DNA of 64,000 nt from Nocardioides terrae. GTDB taxonomy: Bacteria; Actinomycetota; Actinomycetes; Propionibacteriales; Nocardioidaceae. The DNA is taken from the NCBI RefSeq assembly GCF_900112345.1, contig NZ_FOLB01000010.1, positions 1 to 64,000 of the forward strand. The letters run 5' to 3'. Positions 39,221 to 47,492 of this stretch are shown here, piece after piece (positions within the stretch are counted from its first letter, which is position 1; each line of letters opens with the position of its first letter). The notes beneath the pieces were generated by a model, which was not told the DNA's origin, made no database searches, and worked only from the letters and a program-made list of their open reading frames with translations. Made by a program: the position numbers and the translations under genes.

Positions 39221-40111
39221 ATGGACACGAGAACTCCGTTCAGGTTCGGCGTCGTCACCTCGCAGGCGCCCTCGGGATCGGCCTGGCTCGACCGGGCCCG
39301 CCGGGTCGAGGCGCTCGGCTACGACACGCTCGTGATGCCCGACAACGTGGCCGCCGGCCTCTCGGTGTTCCCCGCGCTCGCGGCGGCGGCTGCGGCCACG
39401 TCGCGGCTTCGCGTGGGGAGCTATGTCCTCGCCAACGACTTCCGCCATCCCGTCCAGGTCGCCAAGGACGCGGTCGCCCTCGCGGTGCTCTCCGAGGGGC
39501 GCTTCGAGCTCGGCCTCGGCGCCGGCCGCCCCGGCGCCGACCGCGACAACGCGATGCTCGGCCTGCACTGGGACGACGCCGGCACCCGGGTGAGCCGGCT
39601 GGCCGAGTCGGTGTCGATCATCAAGCGCCTGGTGGCCGGTGCGACGGTGACCGCCGACGGGCCGCACTACCGGGCGACCGAGGCGTCGGTCGTGCCGCCG
39701 GGCGTCGAGCCACCGCCCGTGCCGGTCCTGGTCGCCGCGCGCGGTCCCAGGATGCTCGACCTGGCCGGCCGGGAGGCCGACATCGCCGCCCTCGGGGTGC
39801 CCTTCGACATGGACGCGGAGGCGGTGGCCGGGCTCGCCGGGCGGGTGCGCGCCGCGGCCGGTGACCGTCCGGTGGAGCTCAACCTCAACCTGATGGCCGT
39901 CGGCGACGCGGTGCCCCGCTTCCTCGCGGGACGGCTGGATCCGGCCGCGCTCGCTGCTGCGGGGTCGGTCTGCGTCGTCACCGGGTCGGCCGAGGAGATG
40001 GCCGGGCAGGTCCGCGACCGCCGCGAACGGCTCGGCCTGTCCTACCTCCTCGTCGCCGACGAGCTGATGGAGGCGTTCGCGCCGGTCGTCGCGATCCTCG
40101 CCGGGGAGTGA
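39221..40111 (+). CDS. LLM-class F420-dependent oxidoreductase
   Basis: 296 residues of the luciferase-like barrel. It starts PFRFGVVTSQAPSGSAWLDRARRVEALGYDTLVMPDNV and contains ATSRLRVGSYVLANDFRHPVQVAKDAVALAVLSEGRFELGLGAGRP. This is close to the MSMEG_2516-type F420 subfamily. Redox substrate unknown. GGAGGGC directly before ATG 39221 is tight for an RBS; GTG 39212 is an alternative three codons earlier. Confidence 0.85.
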   Translation: MDTRTPFRFGVVTSQAPSGSAWLDRARRVEALGYDTLVMPDNVAAGLSVFPALAAAAAATSRLRVGSYVLANDFRHPVQVAKDAVALAVLSEGRFELGLGAGRPGADRDNAMLGLHWDDAGTRVSRLAESVSIIKRLVAGATVTADGPHYRATEASVVPPGVEPPPVPVLVAARGPRMLDLAGREADIAALGVPFDMDAEAVAGLAGRVRAAAGDRPVELNLNLMAVGDAVPRFLAGRLDPAALAAAGSVCVVTGSAEEMAGQVRDRRERLGLSYLLVADELMEAFAPVVAILAGE

Positions 40112-40175
40112 GCCCTCGTGGTGCATGCGGGCCCACGGTTTCCACCGATCCCTCCGACGGTGCCAGAATCGGCGC

Positions 40176-41282
40176 GTGACTGACATCGAGATCGGCCGGG
40201 CCAAGCGGGCGCGTCGCGCCTACGCGTTCGACGACGTGGCGATCGTCCCCAGCCGCAGGACGCGTGACGTCGGGGAGGTCAGCGTCGACTGGCAGATCGA
40301 CGCCTACCGCTTCGAGCTGCCCGTGCTCGCCGCTCCCATGGACTCGGTCATGTCACCGGCCACCGCCATCAAGCTGGGCAAGCTCGGCGGCCTCGGCGTG
40401 CTCAACCTCGAGGGCATCTGGACGCGGTACGCCGACCCGGAGGCGCTCCTCGAGGAGGTCGCCGGCCTGCGCGGCGCCGACGCGACGCGTCGCCTCCAGG
40501 AGATCTACACCGAGCCGATCAAGCCCGAGCTGATCACCGAGCGGCTGCACGAGATCCGCGAGTCCGGCGTGACCGTGGCGGGCGCGCTCAGCCCGCAGCG
40601 CACCAAGGAGTTCGCCAAGACGGTGACCGACGCGGGCGTCGACCTCTTCGTCATCCGCGGGACGACCGTCTCCGCCGAGCACGTGAGCAGCCAGGCCGAG
40701 CCGCTGAACCTCAAGGAGTTCATCTACGAGCTCGACGTCCCGGTCATCGTCGGCGGCTGCGCGACCCACCAGGCCGCGCTCCACCTGATGCGGACCGGCG
40801 CGGCCGGCGTACTCGTGGGGTTCGGTGGCGGTGCCGCCCACACGACCCGCACCGTCCTCGGCGTCGCCGTCCCGATGGCCAGCGCCGTCGCCGACGTCGC
40901 CGCGGCTCGCCGCGACTATCTCGACGAGTCGGGCGGCCGCTACGTCCACGTCATCGCCGACGGCTCGATCGGCCGGTCCGGCGACATCTCGAAGGCGATC
41001 GCCTGTGGCGCGGACGCCGTCATGGTCGGCAGCCCGTTCGCGCGGGCGACCGACGCCCCGGGCCGCAGCTTCCACTGGGGCGCCGAGGCGCACCACGCGG
41101 ACCTGCCGCGCGGCCAGCGCGTGGAGTTCGAGCCCGTCGGGACGTTCGAGGAGATCCTGCTCGGTCCGAGCCACGTCGCCGACGGCACGATGAACCTGAT
41201 CGGCGCGCTGAAGCGGTCGATGGCCACCACCGGCTACACCGACCTCAAGGAGTTCCAGCGGGTCGAAGTAGTGGTGGGGTAG
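40176..41282 (+). CDS. guaB3: GuaB3-type IMP dehydrogenase family protein
   Basis: 368 residues, starting at GTG 40176 with TDIEIGRAKRARRAYAFDDVAIVPSRRTRDVGEV. The barrel aligns with IMPDH but has no CBS domains. Where IMPDH has its catalytic Cys, this protein reads VIRGTTVSAEHVSSQAEPLNLKEF, as in the mycobacterial GuaB3. HVIADGSIGRSGDISKAIACGADAVMVGSPFA is the phosphate-binding part. It is therefore unlikely to work by the classic Cys mechanism. A GMP-reductase role has been proposed for some GuaB3 proteins. It ends the conserved core block. Confidence 0.88.
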   Translation: MTDIEIGRAKRARRAYAFDDVAIVPSRRTRDVGEVSVDWQIDAYRFELPVLAAPMDSVMSPATAIKLGKLGGLGVLNLEGIWTRYADPEALLEEVAGLRGADATRRLQEIYTEPIKPELITERLHEIRESGVTVAGALSPQRTKEFAKTVTDAGVDLFVIRGTTVSAEHVSSQAEPLNLKEFIYELDVPVIVGGCATHQAALHLMRTGAAGVLVGFGGGAAHTTRTVLGVAVPMASAVADVAAARRDYLDESGGRYVHVIADGSIGRSGDISKAIACGADAVMVGSPFARATDAPGRSFHWGAEAHHADLPRGQRVEFEPVGTFEEILLGPSHVADGTMNLIGALKRSMATTGYTDLKEFQRVEVVVG

Positions 41283-41286
41283 CAGG

Positions 41287-41883
41287 TCAGGCGCCGACGA
41301 TCCGCAGCGCCAGCACCGCCATGTGGTCACCGACGTCGTCGGGCGTCCAGCGGCCGTCGTCGCGGTACCACCGGGCGATGTCGATGCCGAGCGACAGGAC
41401 CGCCGTCGTCGCCATGCTCACCTCGGGGACGTCGAACTCGCCCGAGGCGATGCCGTCCTCGATGACCGCGCGCACCTCCTGCTCGATGGCGATGCGCAGC
41501 GCGCGGATCTCCTCGCGGTGGTCGGGGGAGAGCGCCTCGAGCTCGTAGTTCACGATCCGCGCCCAGGTGTGGCCCTGCGCGTGGTGCCGGCCGAACTCGC
41601 GCGCGATGGCCGCCAGTCGCTCGCTCGGCGTCGCAGCCGAGCCGGCCGCGCCAGCGCGACGCACCAGGTCGAGCGTCGTCCGGTGCCCGTCGCGGGAGAT
41701 GACGTGGAGAAGCTCCTCCTTGGAGCGGTGGTGCACGTAGACCGCCGCCGGGCTCATCCCGGCCGCGGCGGCGATGTCGCGCGTCGTCGTGCCGTGGAAC
41801 CCCTTCGCGCCGAAGGCCCGCACCGCGGCCTCGATCAGCCGGGCGCGGGTGAGGTCGCCACGGGTCTCGGGCAACGCGCTCAT
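41287..41883 (-). CDS. TetR-family transcriptional repressor
   Basis: 198 residues. The N-terminal helix-turn-helix reads RLIEAAVRAFGAKGFHGTTTRDIAAAAGMSPAAVYVHHRSKEELLHVI. The C-terminal ligand domain begins HRTTLDLVRRAG and resembles fatty-acid/CoA-sensing members that sit beside acyl-CoA dehydrogenases. It is divergent from the eight-gene operon, and a 16-bp palindrome lies between them. Acyl-CoA is the probable inducer class. Confidence 0.9.
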   Translation of the reverse strand: MSALPETRGDLTRARLIEAAVRAFGAKGFHGTTTRDIAAAAGMSPAAVYVHHRSKEELLHVISRDGHRTTLDLVRRAGAAGSAATPSERLAAIAREFGRHHAQGHTWARIVNYELEALSPDHREEIRALRIAIEQEVRAVIEDGIASGEFDVPEVSMATTAVLSLGIDIARWYRDDGRWTPDDVGDHMAVLALRIVGA

Positions 41884-41945
41884 CGGGCCTCCTCATCGTG
41901 ACGCGGGGATTGACCGCGCCGACGTCGTACGGCATCGTGGCCATC

Positions 41946-41961
41946 CTAAGCAAGCGCTTAG
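41946..41961. promoter_or_regulatory. TetR operator CTAAGC-AAGC-GCTTAG
   Basis: A palindrome with perfect 6-bp arms, 27 bases before the first operon gene and 62 before the regulator start. The sequence type (TAAGCnnnnGCTTA) is common in front of actinobacterial fatty-acid catabolism genes. Confidence 0.7.
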
Positions 41962-41988
41962 TCATGTGACCAGCCCAGAGGAGACCAC

Positions 41989-42744
41989 GTGCCCGGACGG
42001 TTCGACGGCAGGACAGCGATCGTGACGGGGGCGAGCCGGGGCATCGGCCTCGCGATCGCCCAGCGACTGGTGAGCGACGGAGCCCGTGTGGTCCTCACCG
42101 CCCGCAAGACCGACGCCCTCGAGCAGGCGGTCGCCGAGCTCGGCGGCCCCGAGCACGCGATCTTCGTCGCCGGGCACGCCGACGACCCCGACCACCGGGC
42201 CGAGACGGTCACTGCGGCGGTGGAGACGTTCGGCAGCCTTGACCTGCTGGTCAACAACACCGGCATCAATCCGACCTACGGACCGCTGATGGGCCTCGAC
42301 CTCTCGGCCGCGCGCAAGATGGTCGAGGTCAACTGCCTCTCGGCGATCGCGTGGATCCAGCAGGCCCACCGGGCCTGGATGGGCGAGCACGGCGGGGCGG
42401 TCGTCAACGTCGCCTCAGTCGGCGGCCTCCGGCCGGCGCCCGGCATCGCGATGTACGGCGCCACCAAGGCGATGCTCATCCACCTCACCCAGGAGCTCGC
42501 CGTCGAGCTCGGCCCGAGCATCCGGGTCAACGCGGTCGCCCCCGCGGTGGTGAAGACGAAGTTCGCGACCGCGCTCTACGAAGGGCGCGAGGACGAGGTC
42601 GCGGCGACCTACCCGCTCAAGCGGCTTGGCGTCCCCGACGACGTGGGCTCCGTCGTGGCCTTCCTGCTCTCCGACGACGCGGCGTGGATGACCGGCCAGG
42701 CGCTCGTCATCGACGGCGGCCTGCTGCTCGCCGGCGGCGTCTGA
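41989..42744 (+). CDS. SDR family oxidoreductase (FabG/3-hydroxyacyl-CoA dehydrogenase-like)
   Basis: 251 residues. The cofactor loop is TAIVTGASRGIGLAIAQRL, then LLVNNTGINP, Ser in NVASVGGL and the catalytic pair YGATKA, ending FLLSDDAAWMTGQALVIDGG, all of the classical NAD(P)-dependent fold. As first gene after the TetR operator it may oxidise a hydroxyacyl-CoA or hydroxy acid. It starts at GTG 41989. The next gene begins 3 bases after its stop. Confidence 0.9.
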   Translation: MPGRFDGRTAIVTGASRGIGLAIAQRLVSDGARVVLTARKTDALEQAVAELGGPEHAIFVAGHADDPDHRAETVTAAVETFGSLDLLVNNTGINPTYGPLMGLDLSAARKMVEVNCLSAIAWIQQAHRAWMGEHGGAVVNVASVGGLRPAPGIAMYGATKAMLIHLTQELAVELGPSIRVNAVAPAVVKTKFATALYEGREDEVAATYPLKRLGVPDDVGSVVAFLLSDDAAWMTGQALVIDGGLLLAGGV

Positions 42745-42747
42745 GCG

Positions 42748-43527
42748 ATGGACCTCACCGGCAAGGGCGTCGTGGTCACCGGCGCCGGTCACGGGATCGG
42801 CCGGGCGCTCGCCCGGCGGATGGCCGCGGGCGGCGCCAGGGTCGTGGTCAACGACCTCGATGCCGAGGCGGCCGAGGCCGTCGCCACCGAGATCCAGGGG
42901 TACGCCGCACCCGGCGACGCGGCCTCGGCCGTCGGCGTCGCCGCGCTGGTCGAGCGTGCGAGGGCGGCACTCGGCGACATCGACGTCTGGTTCGGCAACG
43001 CCGGGATCGACCGCGGCAACGGGCTCGACGCACCCGACGAGGACTGGTCGGCGGCGCTCGACGTCAACGTGATGGCCCACGTGCGGGCCGCCCGGCTGCT
43101 CGTCCCCGACTGGGCCGAGCGCGGAGCCGGGCGCTTCGTCGTCACCGCCTCCGCGGCCGGCCTGCTGACGATGCTCGGCAGCCCGACGTACTCCGTCTCC
43201 AAGCACGGTGCAGTCGCCTTCGCCGAGTGGCTGTCGGCGACCTATCGTCACCGCGGCGTCGTCGTGCAGGCCATCTGCCCGCAAGGCGTTCGGACCCGCA
43301 TGTACGAGGACGCCGGGGCGCTCAAGGAGGTGCTCAGCCACGACTCCGTGCTGACGCCCGAGGAGGTCGCCGAGGCCGCGTGGGCGGCGCTCGACGGCGA
43401 CCGGTTCCTGGTGCTGCCGCACCCGCAGGTGCAGGACTATTACGCCGCCCGGGCCACCGACACCGACCGGTGGCTGGGCGGGATGAACCGGGTGCAGCAG
43501 CACCTCGACCAGAAGGGCGACTCATGA
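42748..43527 (+). CDS. SDR family oxidoreductase
   Basis: 259 residues. Cofactor loop GVVVTGAGHGIGRALARRMAAGGARVVVNDLD with an acidic NAD-preferring residue (D) after strand 2; FGNAGIDRG; Ser in TASAAGLL; catalytic YSVSKHGAVAF. The C-terminal tail (TDTDRWLGGMNRVQQHLDQKGDS) is typical of SDRs linked to acyl-CoA dehydrogenase clusters. It overlaps the next gene as ATGA. Substrate unknown. Confidence 0.9.
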   Translation: MDLTGKGVVVTGAGHGIGRALARRMAAGGARVVVNDLDAEAAEAVATEIQGYAAPGDAASAVGVAALVERARAALGDIDVWFGNAGIDRGNGLDAPDEDWSAALDVNVMAHVRAARLLVPDWAERGAGRFVVTASAAGLLTMLGSPTYSVSKHGAVAFAEWLSATYRHRGVVVQAICPQGVRTRMYEDAGALKEVLSHDSVLTPEEVAEAAWAALDGDRFLVLPHPQVQDYYAARATDTDRWLGGMNRVQQHLDQKGDS

Positions 43528-44540
43528 GCGGGCCGCAGATGAAGGCGTGGCGCGTGGCCGAGCTCGGCGAGCCGGGGGCGGTGATGCGGCTCGAGGACGT
43601 CGAGGCGCCGACGCCGGGCCCGCGCCAGCTGGTCGTGAAGGTGCTGGCGTCGCCCGCGAACTTCCCCGACGCGCTGATGTGCCGTGGGCTCTACCAGGTC
43701 CGGCCCGACCTGCCGTTCACGCCGGGCGTCGAGCTGTGCGGCGAGGTCATCGCGCTCGGTGACGAGCTCGACGGCACGGGGTTCGCCGTCGGCGACCGCG
43801 TCATCGGCGGCGCCGTGCTGCCGTACGGCGGCTTCGCCGAGGTCGCCCTGATGGACGCCGCGACGACCTTCCCCGCGCCCGCGTCGCTCGACGACGCCCA
43901 GGCGGCCTCTCTCTACATCGGCTACCAGACCGGCTGGTTCGGGCTGCACCGCCGAGCGGCCCTGAAGGCCGGCGAGACGCTGCTGGTCCACGCCGCCGCG
44001 GGCGGCGTCGGCAGCGCGGCCGTCCAGCTCGGCAAGGCGGCCGGTGCGACGGTCATCGGCGTGGTGGGCGGCCCGGAGAAGGCCGAGGTCGCCCGCGCCC
44101 TCGGCGCCGACGTCGTGGTGGACCGGCACACGGAAGGCCCCGCCGGTGACTGGGTGGCGGTCGTCAAGGAGCACACGGGCGGCCGCGGCGCCGACGTCGT
44201 CTACGACCCCGTCGGCGGCGAGACCTACCAGCGGTCCACGAAGTGCGTCGCCTTCGAGGGGCGCATCCTGGTGATCGGCTTCGCCGGCGGCGACATCCAG
44301 TCCGCGGCGCTCAACCACGCGCTGATCAAGAACTACTCGATCGTCGGGCTGCACTGGGGCCTCTACAACCTGGTCGACCCGGCAGCAGTCGCCCAGTGCC
44401 ACACCGAGCTCACCGACCTCGCCGACCGTGGGCTCGTGCGGCCGTTCGTCAGCGAGCGGCTCGGGCTGGAGCAGGCGGCGGACGGCGTACAACGGCTCGC
44501 CGACGGCACCACCGTCGGCCGGGTCGTGATCACGCCATGA
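43524..44540 (+). CDS. Quinone oxidoreductase-like MDR family protein
   Basis: 338 residues, zinc-free medium-chain reductase: MKAWRVAELGEPGAVMRLEDV, FTPGVELCGEVIALGDELDG, HAAAGGVGSAAVQLGKAAGATVIGVVGG (NADPH site), DVVYDPVGGETYQRS. Relatives reduce quinones or enoyl-CoA double bonds with NADPH. Inside this operon a reduction of an unsaturated acyl intermediate is plausible. ATGA overlaps both neighbours. Confidence 0.9.
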   Translation: MSGPQMKAWRVAELGEPGAVMRLEDVEAPTPGPRQLVVKVLASPANFPDALMCRGLYQVRPDLPFTPGVELCGEVIALGDELDGTGFAVGDRVIGGAVLPYGGFAEVALMDAATTFPAPASLDDAQAASLYIGYQTGWFGLHRRAALKAGETLLVHAAAGGVGSAAVQLGKAAGATVIGVVGGPEKAEVARALGADVVVDRHTEGPAGDWVAVVKEHTGGRGADVVYDPVGGETYQRSTKCVAFEGRILVIGFAGGDIQSAALNHALIKNYSIVGLHWGLYNLVDPAAVAQCHTELTDLADRGLVRPFVSERLGLEQAADGVQRLADGTTVGRVVITP

Positions 44541-45202
44541 CGCAGGTGGAGGCGGTCGTCCTCGACTACGGCGGCGTGATGACGACGCCGATGGGCGACT
44601 CGATCCGGGCGTGGATCGCCGCCGACGGCATCGACCCCCAGTCGTTCAGTCGGACCCTCAAGGCATGGCTCGCCCGCGACGCGCCGGCCGGTACGCCGAT
44701 CCACCGGCTCGAGACCGGTGAGCTGGACGCCGACGAGTTCGGTGTGCTGCTCGCCGCCGAGCTGGCCCGTCACGACGGCGAGCCGGTCGACCCCGAGGGC
44801 CTCCTCGGCCGGCTCTTCGCGGAGATCCGCGTCGAGTCGGCGATGTTCGACCTCGTCGCCGACCTGCGCCCGCTCGGCGTGCGCACCGGGCTGCTCTCCA
44901 ACAGCTGGGGCGACATCTACCCGCGCGAGCGGATCGCGGCCGCGTTCGACCACGTCGTCATCTCCGCCGAGGTGGGCCTGCGCAAGCCCCAGCCGGAGAT
45001 CTTCCGTCTCGCTCTCGACGGGCTCGGCGTCGCGGCCGGGCAGGCCGTCTTCGTCGACGACGCCGAGCCGAACCTCATCGGCGCCCGTGCGGTCGGGCTG
45101 CGCACGATCCTGCACACCGACCCGGTCACGACCCGCGCGGAGCTCGTCGCGCTCGTGCCGGGACTCCGCCCGACCCCGACCGGCCGAGGAGCCATCCAGT
45201 GA
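44537..45202 (+). CDS. HAD-family hydrolase, ACAD10 N-domain-like
   Basis: 221 residues. HAD motif I is AVVLDYGGVMTTP with nucleophile Asp10; the second Asp of the usual DxD is Gly12. Motif II is LLSNSWGD, motif III Lys is in GLRKPQPEIFRLAL, and motif IV is FVDDAEPNLIGA. The FDxGGV-type motif is shared with the HAD domain of ACAD10 and soluble epoxide hydrolase relatives. It is followed at once by the kinase-like and dehydrogenase genes in the ACAD10 domain order. It may act on a phosphorylated intermediate, but loss of the general acid leaves activity open. Confidence 0.85.
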   Translation: MTQVEAVVLDYGGVMTTPMGDSIRAWIAADGIDPQSFSRTLKAWLARDAPAGTPIHRLETGELDADEFGVLLAAELARHDGEPVDPEGLLGRLFAEIRVESAMFDLVADLRPLGVRTGLLSNSWGDIYPRERIAAAFDHVVISAEVGLRKPQPEIFRLALDGLGVAAGQAVFVDDAEPNLIGARAVGLRTILHTDPVTTRAELVALVPGLRPTPTGRGAIQ

Positions 45203-46245
45203 GCGACGTCCCCGGACTCGACCTGTCCCGGCTGGGTGCGTGGTTCGCCGACCACGTGCCCGGGGTCTCGACGGGCTCGACCGCCGAGGTCCGGCTCACC
45301 GCCCGCCACATCAGCGGCGGCAAGTCCAACCTCACCTACGAGGTCTCCGACGGATCGAGCTCCTGGATCGTGCGCCGGCCGCCGCTCGGGCACGTGCTGG
45401 CGACCGCTCACGACATGGCCCGCGAGCACCGGGTGATGACGGCCCTGCGCGAGACCGTCGTCCCGGTGCCGCTCACCTACGCGCTCTGCGAGGACACCGA
45501 CGTGGTCGGCGCGCCCTTCTACGTCATGGAGAAGGTCGACGGGACCCCCTACCGCAGCGCCGCGGAGCTGCGCGGGCTCGGCGCTGAGCGCACCCGTGCG
45601 ATCACCGAGCGGCTCGTCGACACCCTCGTCGCCCTGCACGAGGTCGACCCGGCAGCGGTCGGGCTGGCCGACTTCGGCCGCCCCGAGGGCTTCCTCGCCC
45701 GCCAGGTCGGCCGCTGGCGCAAGCAGATGGAGGCGTCGTACCACCGCGACCTCCCCGCCGCCGACGAGCTGCACGCACGGCTCGCGGCGAGCATCCCGCC
45801 CGAGGGGGCGGCGGGGATCGTGCACGGCGACTACCGGCTCGACAACGTGCTGGTCGGGACCGGCCCCGACGACCGTGACCGCCTCAACGCGGTCGTCGAC
45901 TGGGAGATGGCCACGCTCGGCGACCCGCTCACCGACCTGGCCCTGATGCTGCTCTACCAGCGCCTGGCCGCCTTCGGCGGCGACACGGTCAGCGACGTCA
46001 GCACCGCACCCGGCTACCTCGCCGAGCAGGAGATCCTGGCCCGCTACGACGCCGCGAGCCACCGCGACCTCGGCCACTTCGGCTTCTACCTCGGGCTGGC
46101 GGCCTACAAGCTCGCCGCGATCCTCGAGGGCATCCACTACCGCTTCCTCCAGGGCCAGACGGTCGGGGAGGGGTTCGACACCATCGGCGACGCCATCCAC
46201 CCGCTGCTCGACGCCGGCCTGGCCGCACTCAAGGAGAAGAACTGA
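45199..46245 (+). CDS. APH-like kinase (ACAD10/11-associated phosphotransferase)
   Basis: 348 residues of the aminoglycoside phosphotransferase/choline kinase fold. Nucleotide loop HISGGKSNLTYEV, hinge FYVMEKVDGTPYR, catalytic loop GIVHGDYRLDNVLVG (HxDxxxxN) and metal site VVDWEMATLGDPLTDLALML. This subgroup is not an antibiotic resistance enzyme: it is the free-standing form of the kinase domain in ACAD10 and ACAD11 and of LvaA in levulinate catabolism, where a 4-hydroxyacyl-CoA is phosphorylated. Overlaps both neighbours (ATGA, TGATG). Confidence 0.87.
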   Translation: MSDVPGLDLSRLGAWFADHVPGVSTGSTAEVRLTARHISGGKSNLTYEVSDGSSSWIVRRPPLGHVLATAHDMAREHRVMTALRETVVPVPLTYALCEDTDVVGAPFYVMEKVDGTPYRSAAELRGLGAERTRAITERLVDTLVALHEVDPAAVGLADFGRPEGFLARQVGRWRKQMEASYHRDLPAADELHARLAASIPPEGAAGIVHGDYRLDNVLVGTGPDDRDRLNAVVDWEMATLGDPLTDLALMLLYQRLAAFGGDTVSDVSTAPGYLAEQEILARYDAASHRDLGHFGFYLGLAAYKLAAILEGIHYRFLQGQTVGEGFDTIGDAIHPLLDAGLAALKEKN

Positions 46246-47492
46246 TGGACTTCGCGTTCGACGCGCGCACCGAGGAGCTGCGTGCCGACCTGCTCGACCT
46301 CATGGAGAGCCACATCCACCCGGCCGAGCAGACCTTCCACGAGCAGGTCGAGGCGCTCGACGACCGCTTCGCCTGGGACTCCGCGCCCGTGCTCGCCGAG
46401 CTCCGCGCCGAGGCGCGTCGCCGCGGCCTGTGGAACGTCTGGCTCCCGGGCGAGCGCGGCGCCGGGCTGACCAACCTGGCCTACGCCCCGCTCGCCGAGA
46501 TCACGGGCCGGGCGATCCAGCTCGCGCCCGCCGTGCTCAACTCCGCCGCGCCGGACACCGGCAACATGGAGGTCCTCAACGACTTCGGCACCGACGCGCA
46601 GAAGGAGCAGTGGCTGACGCCGCTGCTCGAGGGTGAGATCCGCTCGGCCTTCGCGATGACCGAGCCCGACGTCGCCTCCTCCGACGCGACCAACATCCAG
46701 CTCAGCATCGTCCGTGACGGCGACCACTACGTCCTCAACGGCCGCAAGTGGTGGATCACCGGGGCGATGAACCCGAACTGCCGGATCTTCGTCGTGATGG
46801 GCAGGACCGACCCGTCGCGCCCAGAGAATCCGGCGCAGCGGCACCGCCAGCAGTCGATGGTGCTCGTCCCGCGCGACACCCCCGGTCTCGAGGTCAAGCG
46901 CGCCATGCACGTCCTCGGGTACGACGACCACGACCACGGCGGCCACGCCGAGCTGTCCTTCACCGACGTGCGGGTGCCGGTCGAGAACCTGATCGGCGAT
47001 GAGGGCTCGGGCTTCGCGATCGCCCAGGCGCGGCTCGGGCCCGGCCGCATCCACCACTGCATGCGCTCGATCGGCGTCGCCGAGCGGGCGATCGAGCTGA
47101 TGTGCGCCCGGGCGTCCTCCCGGGTCGCGTTCGGCCGGCCGATCGCCGACCAGGGCGTCGTACGCGACTGGATCGCTGAGTCCCGCGTCCGGATCGAGCA
47201 GCTGCGCCTGCTGGTGCTCAAGACCGCCTGGCTGATGGACACCGTCGGCAACCGCGGAGCGCACACCGAGATCCAGGCGATCAAGATCGCCACGCCGACG
47301 ACGGTCCAGTGGATCCTCGACAAGGCGATCCAGGTGCACGGCGCCGGCGGGCTGTCCCAGGACTTCCCGCTCGCCGCGGCCTACGCCGGCATCCGCACCC
47401 TGCGGTTCGCCGACGGCCCTGACGAGGTGCACAAGAACGCGCTGGCGAAGGCCGAGCTCGCCCGCCAGTCCACCCGGGAGGTGACCCGATGA
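46245..47492 (+). CDS. Acyl-CoA dehydrogenase, ACAD10/11 type
   Basis: 415 residues. FAD/substrate motifs AFAMTEPDVASSDATNIQ and GRKWWITGAMNPNCRIFVVMGRTDP, then RVAFGRPIADQGVVRDWIAESR and HGAGGLSQDFPLAAAYAGIRTLRFADGPDEVHKNALAKAEL. The GAxxPxCxxxxVMG and LRFADGPDEVH blocks match ACAD10/11 rather than ordinary FadE. The position of the usual catalytic Glu (YEGT) is Asp in ADGP. With the preceding kinase it could remove a phosphate from a 4-phosphoacyl-CoA to give an enoyl-CoA. Confidence 0.9.
   Translation: MDFAFDARTEELRADLLDLMESHIHPAEQTFHEQVEALDDRFAWDSAPVLAELRAEARRRGLWNVWLPGERGAGLTNLAYAPLAEITGRAIQLAPAVLNSAAPDTGNMEVLNDFGTDAQKEQWLTPLLEGEIRSAFAMTEPDVASSDATNIQLSIVRDGDHYVLNGRKWWITGAMNPNCRIFVVMGRTDPSRPENPAQRHRQQSMVLVPRDTPGLEVKRAMHVLGYDDHDHGGHAELSFTDVRVPVENLIGDEGSGFAIAQARLGPGRIHHCMRSIGVAERAIELMCARASSRVAFGRPIADQGVVRDWIAESRVRIEQLRLLVLKTAWLMDTVGNRGAHTEIQAIKIATPTTVQWILDKAIQVHGAGGLSQDFPLAAAYAGIRTLRFADGPDEVHKNALAKAELARQSTREVTR

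Noticed and set aside
45199-46245. Aminoglycoside resistance gene
   Set aside because: The APH fold belongs to the ACAD10/11-linked subgroup and sits in a beta-oxidation operon.
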